Shown: positions 46,536 to 54,809 of the stretch, in pieces
Numbering within the stretch: the stretch's first letter is position 1
How the letters are laid out: each line of letters starts with the position of its first letter
DNA from: Thermostichus sp047462415
Lineage (GTDB): Bacteria; Cyanobacteriota; Cyanobacteriia; Thermostichales; Thermostichaceae
Length of the DNA: 64,000 bases
Assembly: GCF_047462415.1 (NCBI RefSeq)
Contig: NZ_JANSJE010000009.1
Span: forward strand, 1 to 64,000
Direction of reading: 5' to 3'
Program-made: the position numbers and the translations under genes
Notes under the pieces: generated by a model
What the model saw: the letters and a program-made list of their open reading frames with translations, nothing else
What the model was told of the DNA's origin: nothing
Database searches by the model: none

Positions 46536-47248
46536 TGGTTCGGCTGGCAGAGCTGCCCCAAACGAGCACCTCTATCCCTTTGAAGGCCACCCTCGCCTCG
46601 GCCCTGGCGGTGGGATCCGGCGGCTCCAGCGGCTCCCTGGCGGACAAGCCCCTGCTCAAGGATGCCTACGGCAGGCTGCTCATCCCCGGCTCCCAGTTGA
46701 AGGGAAGGCTGCGCCACGAGTGCGAAAAGCTGGCCCGCGGCCTCGGCTGGGCCATTTGCCGCTCCCCCGACCCCGATCGCATGTGTCCCAAGCGGGAGGG
46801 GAGCGACGGCCACTTCGACCGCCCCGAATACCAGGTCGAGGGCTACGCCGGATCCCATTGCCTGGTCTGCCAGATCTTCGGCAATCCGGCCCTGCCTTCC
46901 CGCCTCTGGGTAGAGGATCTTGTCTGTGAGGTGCCGCCGACGGCGCTGGAACTGGCCCTCCGCCCAGGAGTCACCCTCAACCGCCGCCGCCGCACCGCCG
47001 AGGATCAGCGGCTCTACCTCATCGAGACCTCGCCGGCAGCCGAGCTGATCTTCTCCGGATCCCTGCAGCTTTTGCCCGACTGCCCTCCCTGGGGCAAGAC
47101 CCTGCTGCGGGCGGCCCTGCACCACATTGGGGCGCTGGGGGGCAGCAAATCTGCAGGCTTGGGTTGGTTGCACTGGGATCCCCAGTCTCTAGCTGCCCTG
47201 CAGCCCAATGATGCAGATTGGGCCTTTTTGGCCGGAGGAGGGAGCTGA
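46535..47248 (+). CDS. Cas7-like RAMP 1 (Csm3-like, with Cys quartet)
   Basis: A 237-residue backbone subunit. The start SALAVGSGG...LADKPLLKDAYGRLLIPGSQLKGRLRHE aligns with Csm3, and Asp37 falls on the target-RNA-cleaving Asp of Csm3. Four cysteines (75, 84, 109, 112) could bind zinc. The end has ALGGSKSAGLGWLHW, the Gly-rich RAMP loop. GGAGG precedes ATG 46535, which overlaps the cas10 stop, and its own stop overlaps the csx10 ATG. Confidence 0.82.
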   Translation: MVRLAELPQTSTSIPLKATLASALAVGSGGSSGSLADKPLLKDAYGRLLIPGSQLKGRLRHECEKLARGLGWAICRSPDPDRMCPKREGSDGHFDRPEYQVEGYAGSHCLVCQIFGNPALPSRLWVEDLVCEVPPTALELALRPGVTLNRRRRTAEDQRLYLIETSPAAELIFSGSLQLLPDCPPWGKTLLRAALHHIGALGGSKSAGLGWLHWDPQSLAALQPNDADWAFLAGGGS

Positions 47249-48471
47249 TGGAGGCCATTGAAATCACGCTCACTGCCGAGTCTCCCCTGGCCATCGGTCG
47301 GCAAAAGCCGGGCGGCTCCATCAGCGAGGCCCAGGACTTCATTCCCGGCAGCGTGATCCGGGGGGCCTTGGCCGACCTCCTGCTCCGCCAAAGCCGGCGC
47401 CGCCCCGGCGAGGCCCTGACAGGAGATCTGGCTGCCCTGTTCACGGAGACCCGTCCGGCGGTGTTTACCCATGCCTATCCGGGATCCGGCAGCCGGGTTT
47501 TGCCGGCCACGGCCTTCAGCTCCAAAAACAACCCCGGCTTCCGCTCAGAGGCGGGCAAAACGGGGGTGTTCGACACACTGCTGGATCGCTTCTGCTCGCA
47601 GCGGCTGGGGATCCCCTTTGATCCAGCAGAGCCGGATGGCTCCGGAGGCAGGGTGGAGCCCTTCGGCGGCTTTTACAGCCAGGAGGGGGGATCCCGCTAC
47701 CGAAGGGTGGCCGTGTCCAAGCGCCTGCTCACGCGGGTGGGGATCAACCGCCGCCGCGCCACCGCCGCCGACCAGATCCTCTACAGCCTGGAGGTGATCA
47801 ACGAGGGCCGGGCTGGGCGAGATGGGAGCTTACAGCCTTCCCTCTTCAGCGGCCACATCTATCTGCAGGATCGCGAGCTGGCAGCAGCCCTCGCCGGCTA
47901 CCTCAACACCCACGCCCGCCGTTTGTCCTTGGGAGGGGGGGTGTCGCGGGGGCTGGGCCGGGTCAGCCTCGCCGCTCGACACCTGAGGAACCCGAAGCCC
48001 TCCCTGGCTGAGCGGGTGACAGCCTTTAACCAAAAGCTGCAGCAGCGCTGGAAACAATGGCAGGTGTTTGGGGATCCCTGGCAGCCCTTGCCGCCGGAGC
48101 GGCAGTACTTCTCCATCGGGCTGCAGTCGGGGGCCATCCTCAAGGAGCGCTGGCAGCGCACCACTGTGCTCACGCCGTCAATGCTCCAGGAAGAGGCCAA
48201 CTGTGAGGACAGATCCCTGGTCTTGGAGCTGGCCTGCAGCAGCTACGCCTATGTTTCCGGCTGGAACGCCGCCTGGGGGCTTTTTAAAGATGTAGAGCTG
48301 GTTACAACCCAGGGCAGCGTCTTCCTGCTGAGCACCACGCAAATGGAGCGCTGGATCTCGATTTTGGCGGAGATGGAATACTGGGGCATCGGCGAGCGAA
48401 CCGCGGAAGGATTTGGCCAAATTGAAGTCTGTAGTCTGTTCCATCATCATTTCTGGGAGAACCCGCTATGA
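47248..48471 (+). CDS. csx10: Csx10 (Cas5-like RAMP of subtype III-D)
   Basis: A 407-residue RAMP resembling Csx10, the marker of subtype III-D. It starts MEAIEITLTAESPLAIGRQKPGG and has FIPGSVIRGALADLLL, RVAVSKRLLTRVGINRRRATAADQILYSLE, the Gly-rich LSLGGGVSRGLGRVSL, and a second Gly-rich loop near the end (MEYWGIGERTAEGFGQIEV). In III-D complexes it caps the crRNA 5' end like Cas5. It overlaps both neighbours by ATGA-type junctions. Confidence 0.82.
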   Translation: MEAIEITLTAESPLAIGRQKPGGSISEAQDFIPGSVIRGALADLLLRQSRRRPGEALTGDLAALFTETRPAVFTHAYPGSGSRVLPATAFSSKNNPGFRSEAGKTGVFDTLLDRFCSQRLGIPFDPAEPDGSGGRVEPFGGFYSQEGGSRYRRVAVSKRLLTRVGINRRRATAADQILYSLEVINEGRAGRDGSLQPSLFSGHIYLQDRELAAALAGYLNTHARRLSLGGGVSRGLGRVSLAARHLRNPKPSLAERVTAFNQKLQQRWKQWQVFGDPWQPLPPERQYFSIGLQSGAILKERWQRTTVLTPSMLQEEANCEDRSLVLELACSSYAYVSGWNAAWGLFKDVELVTTQGSVFLLSTTQMERWISILAEMEYWGIGERTAEGFGQIEVCSLFHHHFWENPL

Positions 48472-48914
48472 CCTTCGCCACCAGCGAGAGCAAACTGGAG
48501 CAAAAACAGGAACTTGAGATCCAGCGGCACATTCGGCTGGCCGAAGATGAGCTGGTCGCCAGAATCCAAACTGCCTTGGATAACTTTAAAGATCTGGACA
48601 AATTGGAAGAGGCCCAGTACCGCAATTTGTTGCATGTGGCAGCTTCCACCGAAAGCTCAGAGGTGATCAAGAACTTCTTGCGCTACCAGATGGGGCGAGA
48701 CGAAAAGTGGGGTCGGGGCAAGAACTCCTTGGCCGAAGCCATCATCAAAGACATCGACAACTGGATCCATCAAAAGGCCCTCGCCATTGCCAGGGAGGCC
48801 GGCGTTGAGAAAACATCCCCCAAAGTCAACGAGATCAAAATCGACTTGATCCGGCGTTACCTAGGCTATGGGGCGCGCTACCTCAAGTACAAGCGAGAAG
48901 GGGGAGGATCTTAA
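48468..48914 (+). CDS. Cas11-like small subunit (Csm2-like)
   Basis: A 148-residue, all-helical, highly charged protein with no enzyme motif. Size, composition and position between Cas5- and Cas7-type genes fit the Cas11/Csm2 small subunit that lines the target strand. It ends LIRRYLGYGARYLKYKREGG. A very similar ending occurs in the N-terminal half of the 52471-53187 protein. ATG 48468 overlaps the csx10 stop. A 131-base gap follows, the largest inside this operon. Confidence 0.65.
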   Translation: MTFATSESKLEQKQELEIQRHIRLAEDELVARIQTALDNFKDLDKLEEAQYRNLLHVAASTESSEVIKNFLRYQMGRDEKWGRGKNSLAEAIIKDIDNWIHQKALAIAREAGVEKTSPKVNEIKIDLIRRYLGYGARYLKYKREGGGS

Positions 48915-49045
48915 GTCGTGACCAGTTGTGCCCTTGAGGGTGTCGTCTCGACCTTTCGGCTCAGCCAGTTGAAAATCATCCCCATCCTGTTTGCCGAAGC
49001 CGTAGTGGAGCGTTAACTTCAGCCTTAACCTGATTTGAGGGAACG

Positions 49046-49888
49046 ATGTTCGACGTTTTCAAAAACCGCTTGGAGATCACCGGCACGCTCACCACCGTGA
49101 CTGCCCTGCACATCGGGGTGGGCCGCTCCACCGAGCCCATCGGCTCCGATCTGCCGGTTCTCAAGGACGCGCTGGGCCGCCCGCTTATCCCCGGCTCCAG
49201 CCTCAAGGGGGCGCTGCGCTCCCGCCTGGAGAGTTTTTTGCGCGGCATCGATCCGGCGCTGGCCAGGGATCCCAGCGAGTTGACCAGTAGCGAGCAAGTC
49301 CGGTTGGTCAACCAAATTAAGAACACCTACAAAGACGACGACGCAACCCTGACGCAAAAGCTGATCGAGGCCACCGACTGGGTCTCGCAGGCGTTTGGAT
49401 CCCCTTGGCTGGCGGGCAAGGTGCAGATCCGCGATTTGCCGGTGGTGCGGGAAGCCTGGTTTGGCCAGTACCAAGAGCGGGATGGTGTGGCCATCGATCG
49501 GGATACGGAGACGGCGGCAGAGGGCAAGCTCTACGACTTTCAAGTGGTGCCGGCCAACACCCCCTTTCAGTTCCATGCCGTTGTCGAAAATGCCGAAGCA
49601 TGGGAGCTGGGCCTGCTGGCCATCGGCTTGCACCAATTGGAAACGGAGCAGATCCCCTTGGGAGGGGGGCGCTCCCGCGGCTTGGGGGTCGTCCGCCTGG
49701 AGATCGGGGCGGTCTATTGGTTTGACTCAGAAGGGGATCCGCGGCGGCTGCTGACCTATCTGCAAGAGCTGGTGGCCGGAGAGCGGCACCCCCTCAGCCC
49801 GGAAGAGGCTGCTGCCTTGCGCCAAGACTGGGTGGAAGCCCTGGTTGCCAAACTAACCGCTGTCGCTCCCGTCGGCCCCCGCAGCTAG
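49046..49888 (+). CDS. Cas7-like RAMP 2 (Csx7/Csm3-like)
   Basis: A 280-residue RAMP of the SSO1426/Csx7 type. LHIGVGRSTEPIGSDLPVLKD and LIPGSSLKGALRSRLE put Asp35 at the Csm3 cleavage position. RDGVAIDRDTETAAEGKLYDFQVV is the typical Csm3 middle, and LGGGRSRGLGVVRLE the Gly-rich loop. ATG 49046 follows GAGGGAACG. It likely forms part of the effector backbone. Confidence 0.85.
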   Translation: MFDVFKNRLEITGTLTTVTALHIGVGRSTEPIGSDLPVLKDALGRPLIPGSSLKGALRSRLESFLRGIDPALARDPSELTSSEQVRLVNQIKNTYKDDDATLTQKLIEATDWVSQAFGSPWLAGKVQIRDLPVVREAWFGQYQERDGVAIDRDTETAAEGKLYDFQVVPANTPFQFHAVVENAEAWELGLLAIGLHQLETEQIPLGGGRSRGLGVVRLEIGAVYWFDSEGDPRRLLTYLQELVAGERHPLSPEEAAALRQDWVEALVAKLTAVAPVGPRS

Positions 49889-49942
49889 CGCAAGGGCTGG
49901 GCGAAAACCCTCTTGTTCCTCTTCAGTGAAGGATCCCAGGCC

Positions 49943-50917
49943 ATGCACAAGCGCTACGTTAACCACTGCACCCTCTGCCTCACCCTCAAGCCGGATGGCC
50001 CTGTGCTCATCAAAGCGGGCAAACAAGGGGCGGATCCGACAAAACCCGATATGGAGTTTGTGGAAACCTATCGCGGCGGCGGGCGGACAGTCTATTTTCC
50101 CGGCAGCTCCCTCAAAGGGGCCATTCGCGCCCACGCCGAGCGCATTGTCCGAACGGTGGGCGGCGACAGACGGCCTGAGGGGAACAAGTTGCAACTCTGG
50201 GCCAGCGATCCCCTCGACCAAAAGGCCAACCAGTGGCTGGAAAAAATTGCCGAGTCCCACCGAGTTTACGCCCTCTCTTCTTTTACGGACCAGATGTTTG
50301 GCAACACGGCCATCGCCAGCCGGGTGCGCATCGAGGATGCCTATCCCAAGCCGGGGACACCTCTGCGGCTGGAGGAACGCAACGGGGTGGCCATCGATCG
50401 CGTCTTCGGGTCGGTGGCGGTGGGGCCGTTTAGCTACCAAGTCTGTGTCGAGGGATCCTTTCAAACCAAGATTCACCTGAAAAACTTTACCCTGGCGCAA
50501 CTGGGCCTGCTGGGGCTGGTGCTGCGGGATCTGGACGAAGGATGGTTTGGGATCGGCTTTGCCAAATCCCGCGGCATGGGCCGCGTTCGGGTGGAGTACG
50601 AGTGGGCGACGGTGGACTACCCGGGCTGCCTGGTGGAGGAGGGGAGCCAGGAGCTACGGCTGCTGGGATCCCAGCTTGCCTGGCCAAGGGGATCCCTGCT
50701 GGGGGCGGGCGAGTTTCTCAGTCCAGAAGAGGCGGGCAAATACGGCTTTGCCAAACCCGATCGCCAGTTAGTGCCGGTGGGGGCGGAGCCGATGCCCTTG
50801 GGCTTTGGGGCGCGGCTGACCTGGGAGCAAACGTCTGAGGCCAAGGTGGAGCACCTGCTGGCCGCCGCCGTTAAAAGTTGGGCTCAGCTCTTGCAAACGG
50901 AGGCCAAAGCGGTATGA
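49943..50917 (+). CDS. Cas7-like RAMP 3
   Basis: A 324-residue RAMP. YFPGSSLKGAIRAHAERIV, NGVAIDRVFGSVAVGPFSYQ and FAKSRGMGRVRVEYE are the RAMP blocks, with a candidate cleavage residue Asp36 (PDMEFVE) before the PGSSLKG motif. A ~100-residue C-terminal extension is unusual for Csm3. ATG 49943 is used; AAGGA lies upstream. Its stop overlaps the csx19 start. Confidence 0.8.
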   Translation: MHKRYVNHCTLCLTLKPDGPVLIKAGKQGADPTKPDMEFVETYRGGGRTVYFPGSSLKGAIRAHAERIVRTVGGDRRPEGNKLQLWASDPLDQKANQWLEKIAESHRVYALSSFTDQMFGNTAIASRVRIEDAYPKPGTPLRLEERNGVAIDRVFGSVAVGPFSYQVCVEGSFQTKIHLKNFTLAQLGLLGLVLRDLDEGWFGIGFAKSRGMGRVRVEYEWATVDYPGCLVEEGSQELRLLGSQLAWPRGSLLGAGEFLSPEEAGKYGFAKPDRQLVPVGAEPMPLGFGARLTWEQTSEAKVEHLLAAAVKSWAQLLQTEAKAV

Positions 50918-51390
50918 AACCAGCCTACGTAGCCGCCTACAAGGTTCAGGATCTGGCCGCTTGCAACGGCGGGACGGCGTCCTCGCTTTCCGAGATCCTC
51001 TCGGCCTGTTTTGCCGCCGCCGAAGAAACCTACACCTTTTTGCGCTGGCCCCACCGCGTCAGCGGCATTCAGGTGGGGATCCCGCCAGATCTGGTCTGTC
51101 AAGAGGGACAAGTCTTCTGCCAACAACGGGAGTTGCGCTGGAAAAGCACCCCCCGCGGCTGGGATCTGCTGTATCTGGGGATCCAACCTCCTCCCGACTT
51201 CTTTGTGCCGCTGGCCGGGGAGTGGCAGGGGGAGGATCGCGAGGCCGACCTGTACGGATCCCAAAGTCCGGAAACCCGCTTCCCCCAAGGTCTCAGCTAT
51301 CCGAGGTCTCTCAAGCTGGGCCAGCGCTACTTTCGCGATGGGCGCACCGCCCGCGTTCACTTTGTTGCTCTCATCCCGAGGTCAAGATGA
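50914..51390 (+). CDS. csx19: Csx19-like protein (TIGR03984-type)
   Basis: A 158-residue protein. LRWKSTPRGWDLLYLGIQPP, EADLYGSQSPETRFPQGLSYP and YFRDGRTARVHFVAL resemble Csx19, a subtype III-D subunit found in purified III-D complexes. It has no recognisable catalytic motif. ATG 50914 and the stop both overlap neighbours (ATGA), so it is tightly embedded in the effector operon. Confidence 0.65.
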   Translation: MKPAYVAAYKVQDLAACNGGTASSLSEILSACFAAAEETYTFLRWPHRVSGIQVGIPPDLVCQEGQVFCQQRELRWKSTPRGWDLLYLGIQPPPDFFVPLAGEWQGEDREADLYGSQSPETRFPQGLSYPRSLKLGQRYFRDGRTARVHFVALIPRSR

Positions 51391-52460
51391 CTCCCCAAGG
51401 CCCCCGACCCTTGCCCGCCCATTCTGCTTCTGCCAGAACGCCCGCCGGCAGCCGAGACCGGGGTGGAGGTGAGCAGGCCATGGCTCCCAAGCCCTACGAG
51501 CTGATCCCCTTTCCCCAGCAGCCCCCCAAGCTGGAGCGGCCCGCTGGCCACGCCAAGTTCCATCCCGACAAGTTGCACGGCACCCTCTTTCTCACCCTGA
51601 CGGTGCAGACCGCTCTCCACATTTCCACCGGCCACCTGGCCTTGGGCAGCGACGTCGGCGTCAACGGGATCCCGGTGCTCAAAACCATGACCACCACCCC
51701 CGACGGGCGGCTCAAGATCCAGGGCAGCTCCCTCAAGGGGGCCATCCGGGCCATGTACGAGGCGATCACCAACAGCACCCTTGCAGTGATCACCAGCCGC
51801 TACAGAAATCAGATCCCGCCGGAGCGGCACCCCTGCCGCCAGAAGGAGCGGCTGTGTCCTGCCAGCCGCGTTTTTGGCGCCCTCAACTGGCAGGGGCTGG
51901 TGGAGTTCAGGGATGCCGTTGCCACTGGCACCGGCTCCGGCGGCGGATCCCTGCCCCCGCTGTACCGTCCCCGCCCCGACCAGCGCAGAGCCTACTTTGA
52001 AAACGGCAAGGCGGTTGGGCGCAAGTTTTATTACACGCACCGCAGGGCTTTGCAGAGCCATCAAAAGGGGACGCCCACCCAGCAGGCGGTGCAAAATACG
52101 GTTTTCAAAACCCAGATCCACTTCAAAAACCTCACTCCTGCCGAGCTGGGCACCTTGTTCACGGTGTTGGGTCAGGATCCCGCGCATCCGCTGCTGCTGA
52201 AGGTGGGGGGCGGCAAGCCTGTAGGACTGGGATCCCTGCAGGTCACCCTGGACAAGATCGAGCGGCCCCGCAACTTGAAAGAGCGCTACAGCCGCTACGA
52301 TCCCCCACAAGCCGATACCCTAGAAGGAGAAGCCCTCAAAGCCTTTGTGCAAAAGCAGATCCAAGCTGCCCAGGGCTACATCCTGCCCGATCAGCTTCGG
52401 CAGTTGGCCGCCATCCTGAGCCCCACCCATCTGCGCGAGCCGCCCACCACCGCCTACTGA
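51387..52460 (+). CDS. Cas7-like RAMP 4 (TIGR03986-like), probable cleavage-dead
   Basis: A 357-residue RAMP. A ~55-residue proline-rich leader is followed by LTVQTALHISTGHLALGSDVGVNGIPVLKT and IQGSSLKGAIRAMYEAI, then CRQKERLCPASRVFGAL with two Cys, and GGGKPVGLGSLQVTLDK. At the position of the Csm3 cleavage Asp it reads Gly (or the neighbouring Asn), so this copy probably cannot cut target RNA. ATG 51387 overlaps the csx19 stop. Confidence 0.78.
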   Translation: MTPQGPRPLPAHSASARTPAGSRDRGGGEQAMAPKPYELIPFPQQPPKLERPAGHAKFHPDKLHGTLFLTLTVQTALHISTGHLALGSDVGVNGIPVLKTMTTTPDGRLKIQGSSLKGAIRAMYEAITNSTLAVITSRYRNQIPPERHPCRQKERLCPASRVFGALNWQGLVEFRDAVATGTGSGGGSLPPLYRPRPDQRRAYFENGKAVGRKFYYTHRRALQSHQKGTPTQQAVQNTVFKTQIHFKNLTPAELGTLFTVLGQDPAHPLLLKVGGGKPVGLGSLQVTLDKIERPRNLKERYSRYDPPQADTLEGEALKAFVQKQIQAAQGYILPDQLRQLAAILSPTHLREPPTTAY

Positions 52461-52470
52461 GGGTGCCTCT

Positions 52471-53187
52471 ATGCTGTCAGCTCCGGTCGATCTCAGCCCC
52501 CAATCTTGGGATCTTGCCCACGGCATCGCCATGACTTTGGCGAAGGAAAGGGTAGATGTCAACGAATTGAGCAAGTGCCTCGCCTACCTCCGCTCGGTGG
52601 CCCATCTCCCCGACGCGGGATCCCGTTTCTTCCGATTCACCGGCGAGCTGGTGCGAGAAACTGGCCTCCACCGCAGCAACGAAACCCCACGCTACTACCG
52701 ACTCATCGACCAAACCTGTAAAAGGTACTTGCAACCTCTGCAGGATAGGCCGGCTGAGATGCTGCAGATCCTGGGCTGGGCCGCCCGCCTGGCCCGCTAC
52801 TACAAAGATGGGGGAGTGCCGATCGGCGAGATCCCGTCCCCTCCCGATCCCAATGGCGGTCGTCCGACCCATTCCCGCGGCGGCGAGGCCAAGCCCCAGC
52901 CAGAGGCACTGCGGCCCAAAGAGCAACCTGAACAAAAGCAGGCTCAGCCCCAAGTTGAAAATGCAGCAGCTTCTACCAAGGCCCGCTTCAAAATTGGGCA
53001 ACACCTCAAGGCCAGCATCACCAATATCAAGGGCAACGAAGTGACCTTCCAAATCGTGGATACGGATATCAAGCTCACCCAAAAAGAGCCGAAACAGGCC
53101 GGATCCCTGGCGGTGGGGCAAGAGGTGGAGGTAGAGGTGCTCGACTTAAGGGGAGATGGTAGAGTTCGCAAAGTAAAGCTGCTCTGA
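52471..53187 (+). CDS. Unrecognised CRISPR-operon protein: helical (Cas11-like?) domain plus OB-fold-like domain
   Basis: A 238-residue protein I do not recognise. Residues ~1-110 are helical and end MLQILGWAARLARYYKDGG, which lines up with the end of the small subunit at 48468-48914 (LGYGARYLKYKREGG). Residues ~112-165 are a Pro/Gln/Glu/Lys-rich linker. Residues ~168-238 (RFKIGQHLKASITNIKGNEVTFQIVDTDIKL...SLAVGQEVEVEVLDLRGDGRVRKVKLL) have the beta pattern of an S1/OB-fold. It starts ten bases after RAMP 4, so it belongs to the effector operon. A second small subunit with an attached nucleic-acid-binding domain is my inference. Confidence 0.6.
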   Translation: MLSAPVDLSPQSWDLAHGIAMTLAKERVDVNELSKCLAYLRSVAHLPDAGSRFFRFTGELVRETGLHRSNETPRYYRLIDQTCKRYLQPLQDRPAEMLQILGWAARLARYYKDGGVPIGEIPSPPDPNGGRPTHSRGGEAKPQPEALRPKEQPEQKQAQPQVENAAASTKARFKIGQHLKASITNIKGNEVTFQIVDTDIKLTQKEPKQAGSLAVGQEVEVEVLDLRGDGRVRKVKLL

Positions 53188-53240
53188 TCGCGAAAGGGGA
53201 CGGAGCCCCTAAAAACTTCGAGAAAGTTAGGGGATAACCC

Positions 53241-54137
53241 ATGCAGACCATCCTCATGACCGTGGGCACCTCTTTGCTCACCAACCCGGACAAAGACCTG
53301 CAGCCGCAACGCCCTTGGGTCGGCCAAAAAACCATCGGGGATCCAGAACGGGCCTTGGCCTGGATGAAAAAGACAGAACTGGAGCTGATCAGCGCCGAAA
53401 CCAACACCTACTACCGGCTGGATCCCACTCCCCAGGATGCCTTGATTTTGCTTTACTCCGAAACCCCTGAGGGGCTGGAGTGTGCCCAGATTTTGAAACT
53501 CTTTTTTGAAGAAGCGCTGGGCCAACAACAGGTTTCCCTGGTGCCCCTCCCCGGCGTCAACTACGAGCTAGAGGGATCCTCCCTGGAGCGGATGGCCGAG
53601 CTGTTGCAACAGTTGGCGGAGAGCGCCAAAGGGATCGTCACCTTCGCCGCCACCGGGGGCTTCAAAGCCCAGGCCATGATCATGGCCGTGGTGGGCAGCC
53701 AATTGGGGATCCCGGTCTGCTACATCCACGAGCAATACAAATCTTTGGTGTATTTGCCCTATCTGCAACCGCAAGTCCAGCCGCGGATCCCGCGGGCGGC
53801 TCTCCCCGATTCCGGTCGAGATCGCTCCCAGGTCATCCAATTGCGGAGCGACAGCAGCCATCACCGCCCTCGCAGTTGGGTCAAGGTGGAAAAGCTCCTG
53901 CGCGACCTTCCCTGGGTGGATCTGGTTCGCTACGACTCAAATGCCTACGCTGCCCCCAAAAACGGCGTCAAAGCCGCCAACCGCAAAACCGAAGATGGCC
54001 GCCACGTTTTGTGGATCCATCTCCACGAAAGCCAGGACACCCACCTCGCCGTCCGGGTAGAGACCACCGGCTACACTCCCGACCACCTGGAGCAGGCTGC
54101 CGCCGAGTTGCGGGAGCGCTTGGGTCGTCTGCTCTGA
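53241..54137 (+). CDS. CARF-domain protein (APE2256/Crn1-like) with unassigned C-terminal domain
   Basis: A 298-residue protein. MTVGTSLLTN (Ser11) and VTFAATGGFKAQAM (Lys142) are the two ligand-contacting blocks of APE2256/TIGR02619 CARF proteins. The equivalent Ser and Lys are catalytic in the ring nuclease Crn1 of Sulfolobus. Residues ~165-205 are a variable linker. Residues ~208-298 (WVKVEKLLRDLPWVDLVRYDSNAY... to the end) form a small alpha/beta domain I cannot place; it has no HEPN R-x4-6-H motif. It could be a ring nuclease, or a cyclic-nucleotide-triggered effector with a new output domain. It closes the CRISPR operon, 53 bases after the OB-fold gene. Confidence 0.75.
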   Translation: MQTILMTVGTSLLTNPDKDLQPQRPWVGQKTIGDPERALAWMKKTELELISAETNTYYRLDPTPQDALILLYSETPEGLECAQILKLFFEEALGQQQVSLVPLPGVNYELEGSSLERMAELLQQLAESAKGIVTFAATGGFKAQAMIMAVVGSQLGIPVCYIHEQYKSLVYLPYLQPQVQPRIPRAALPDSGRDRSQVIQLRSDSSHHRPRSWVKVEKLLRDLPWVDLVRYDSNAYAAPKNGVKAANRKTEDGRHVLWIHLHESQDTHLAVRVETTGYTPDHLEQAAAELRERLGRLL

Positions 54138-54450
54138 TGAATTCCACTTCCCCCGGTTACAACCCTTACCCAGATCCAGGGTCTGGTTTTGGGCGGCAAT
54201 TTCCCCTTCTCCTCATTTCATTATTTTGGCGCCGCAGGGCCTGAAACCTGTGTCCAGCAAGGGATCGACCAGGTCAACAGAAAAATCAGGGTTTGGGGGC
54301 TATCGCCGACCCTGTCGCTGAATTTTCGCTAAAGAATTCCTCGGCCTGGCCGTGGGGAGAGTGCCAAGCATGTTAGAAGTGAATCAAAATGAGATCACGA
54401 TAGGAGCCTGGTTTGCCTGTCGTCTGTTGTTGTCATAGTGGCTGAATACC
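54138..54450 (+). other. Intergenic region at the right edge of the CRISPR island
   Basis: 313 bases between the CARF gene and grxD. No conserved-looking frame, clear terminator or repeat was found. It must include the grxD promoter. The change from tightly overlapping cas genes to housekeeping genes happens here. Confidence 0.5.
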
Positions 54451-54792
54451 ATGCTGGATCCCCTTTTGGAAGAGAAAATCCGTGACCAAATCCGCACCCA
54501 CAAGGTGCTGATCTACATGAAAGGCACCCCAGAGATGCCCCAGTGTGGGTTTTCCTATGCCGCCGTTCGTGTGCTGGAGAGTCTGGGCTTTCCCTACACG
54601 GCGATCAACGTGCTCGAGGATCCCGAAATTCGTCAGGGGATCAAAGAGTTTTCCAACTGGCCTACTATCCCGCAGATCTATATTGACGGCGAGTTTGTGG
54701 GCGGCTGCGACATCCTGCAAGAGATGCACGCCCGCAACGAGTTGCGCCCTCTGGTCGAGGCGGCTTTTGCCAAGGCAGGCGCCCAACCTTGA
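54451..54792 (+). CDS. grxD: Monothiol glutaredoxin (Grx4/GrxD type)
   Basis: A 113-residue CGFS glutaredoxin (MPQCGFSYAAV, then WPTIPQIYIDGEFVGGCDI). CGFS glutaredoxins bind a [2Fe-2S] cluster with glutathione and hand it on, often together with BolA proteins. The bolA-like gene follows 17 bases downstream, which supports such a pair. ATG 54451. Confidence 0.94.
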   Translation: MLDPLLEEKIRDQIRTHKVLIYMKGTPEMPQCGFSYAAVRVLESLGFPYTAINVLEDPEIRQGIKEFSNWPTIPQIYIDGEFVGGCDILQEMHARNELRPLVEAAFAKAGAQP

Positions 54793-54809
54793 GGGCCGCA
54801 GGGGATCCC

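Noticed and set aside
35978..54137. A Csm6/Csx1-type HEPN ribonuclease in the CRISPR island.
   Set aside because: No R-x4-6-H HEPN motif in the CARF protein or other genes; nothing supports a HEPN effector here.
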